Assembly: GCF_036173125.1 (NCBI RefSeq)
Contig: NZ_CP108054.1
Coordinates: forward strand, 6,725,001-6,789,000
Direction: 5' to 3'
DNA: 64,000 nt
DNA from: Streptomyces sp. NBC_00286
Lineage (GTDB): Bacteria; Actinomycetota; Actinomycetes; Streptomycetales; Streptomycetaceae
Part shown: in pieces, positions 63,434 to 64,000 of the stretch
Layout of the letters: every line of letters begins with the position of its first letter
How positions within the stretch are numbered: position 1 is the first letter of the stretch
Notes under the pieces: generated by a model
Databases searched by the model: none
Told to the model about the DNA's origin: nothing
What the model saw: the letters and a program-made list of their open reading frames with translations, nothing else
Translations under genes and position numbers: made by a program

Positions 63434-63730
63434 TCAGGCTGCCTCCGACTGGTAGATCGTTTCGCTGGTCCAGCGGCGCACGTACAGCGGGGCCAGCCAG
63501 ACCGAGTCCTCCCGAACAGGTCAGTCCGTCATATAGCCATCGGGGCGGATCCTGATTGTGCGTTCGCCTGATCCGATGCGCACGGTAACCCGATACCAGC
63601 CATCGGATCCCTGGGTCACCGATGAGGAGACGGGTTGACGGGCGGTTCCTGGAACGATCAAGGTGAGCATTCGGTTCTCGAACCGTACGGCGCGATTGCT
63701 TCCGACGACGCGCGCTGCCTGGATGTACAA
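63434..63730 (-). pseudogene. Small unrecognised ORF with an in-frame TGA
   Basis: From a TTG at 63730 the frame reads 69 residues (including GSDGWYRVTVRIGSGERTI and RIRPDGYMTD) to TGA at 63521-63523. The same frame then stays coding-like for 28 more codons (PVREDSVWLAPLYVRRWTSE then TIYQSEAA) before a second TGA. There is no clear ribosome site and no ATG or GTG upstream before a stop. It may be the C-terminal remnant of a longer gene. Not recognised; a mobile-element remnant is possible but not shown. Confidence 0.4.
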
Positions 63731-63815
63731 CGCCGCTCCTGAAGGCGGGGGGAGATGAGCTCACAGGAGCAGCACATCCTTGACATGCGTCCGGTAGGGG
63801 CGTTGTCGGTTCTCG

Positions 63816-64000
63816 TCAGCGGATGTCATGGTCGGGGTGGGTGTGGTCGTACGCGCTGCGTGCGTCGGCGATGACGGCACGGTGGGCGAGGGACCAGTCG
63901 GCGAGTGCCTTGACCAGGTGGGTCAGGCCGGTCCCGGTCTCGGTCAGGCAGTAGTCGACCCGGGCCGGAACGGTCGGGTACACGGTGCGCAGCACGAGGC
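63816..64000 (-). CDS. HxlR-family transcriptional regulator, 5' part outside window
   Basis: The last 61 codons only. VYPTVPARVDYCLTETGTGL and THLVKALADWSLAHRAVIAD are the C-terminal wing and final helix of HxlR-type winged-helix regulators, where the P-x-RVDYxLTETG motif is diagnostic. Such proteins respond to aldehydes, quinones or redox stress and usually control a divergent gene. The DNA-binding helix lies beyond the window edge. Confidence 0.9.
   Translation of the reverse strand, partial: LVLRTVYPTVPARVDYCLTETGTGLTHLVKALADWSLAHRAVIADARSAYDHTHPDHDIR

Noticed and set aside
63521..63523. TGA considered as a selenocysteine codon
   Set aside because: No selenoprotein family recognised, no hairpin identified, and no good start codon; a remnant is simpler.

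Overview
The window looks like part of a Streptomyces chromosome. GC is very high with third-position G/C codon bias, many genes start with GTG or TTG, stop/start overlaps of the ATGA kind are common, and it carries a conservon (CvnABCD), a group II truncated globin, EttA, actinobacterial Ser/Thr kinases and a DUF5753/DUF397 regulator remnant. No rRNA, tRNA, CRISPR array or intact insertion sequence was seen.

Layout. (1) 0-5.9 kb: a four-gene operon for an auxiliary Hsp70 set: a J-like protein with a C-terminal membrane anchor, a GrpE-like protein, Hsp70, and a single-pass protein with an OmpA-like C-terminus. (2) 6.0-14.4 kb: an osmoprotectant (QAT family) ABC transporter whose ATPase and two permeases are separated from the binding protein by a convergent conservon. 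(3) 14.5-18.9 kb: a membrane Ser/Thr kinase, then ettA, a hotdog thioesterase and an unknown protein. (4) 19.3-26.6 kb, minus strand: two large FtsX-type permeases and an ATPase with an AbrB-like C-terminus, joined by two tiny coupled reading frames. (5) 26.7-28.3 kb: glbO and a divergent PCMT-type methyltransferase. (6) 28.3-39.0 kb, minus strand: a seven-gene signalling cluster in transcription order GlnX-like, GlnH-like, coiled-coil protein, PknG, PP2C phosphatase, VWA protein, FHA protein. It joins the mycobacterial GlnH-GlnX-PknG pathway to a kinase/phosphatase/VWA triad resembling the TerY-P triad. (7) 39.3-46.4 kb, minus strand: a sugar locus with a BadF-type sugar kinase, a GH4 phospho-glycosidase, an ABC importer and a ROK regulator with a perfect palindrome just upstream. 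(8) 46.5-48.3 kb: a methyltransferase and a DUF1963-like protein. (9) 48.3-52.6 kb: accessory and decaying DNA, including an ABC ATPase gene with an amber codon inside Walker A, its two membrane partners, and wreckage of a WhiJ/AbaA-type trio. (10) 52.7-63.4 kb: a glycan assembly cluster with WecB (UDP-ManNAc), a WecC-like dehydrogenase (UDP-ManNAcA), several glycosyltransferases and methyltransferases, ending in an FkbM methyltransferase. (11) 63.4-64 kb: a broken small ORF and the 3' end of an HxlR-type regulator cut by the window edge.

The strongest candidates for under-described biology are the seven-gene PknG signalling cluster, the membrane-linked Hsp70 operon, the chain of mini-cistrons ahead of the ABC-AbrB ATPase, and the amber codon placed exactly in the ABC Walker A motif. 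All family calls come from reading motifs by eye; no database search was run.
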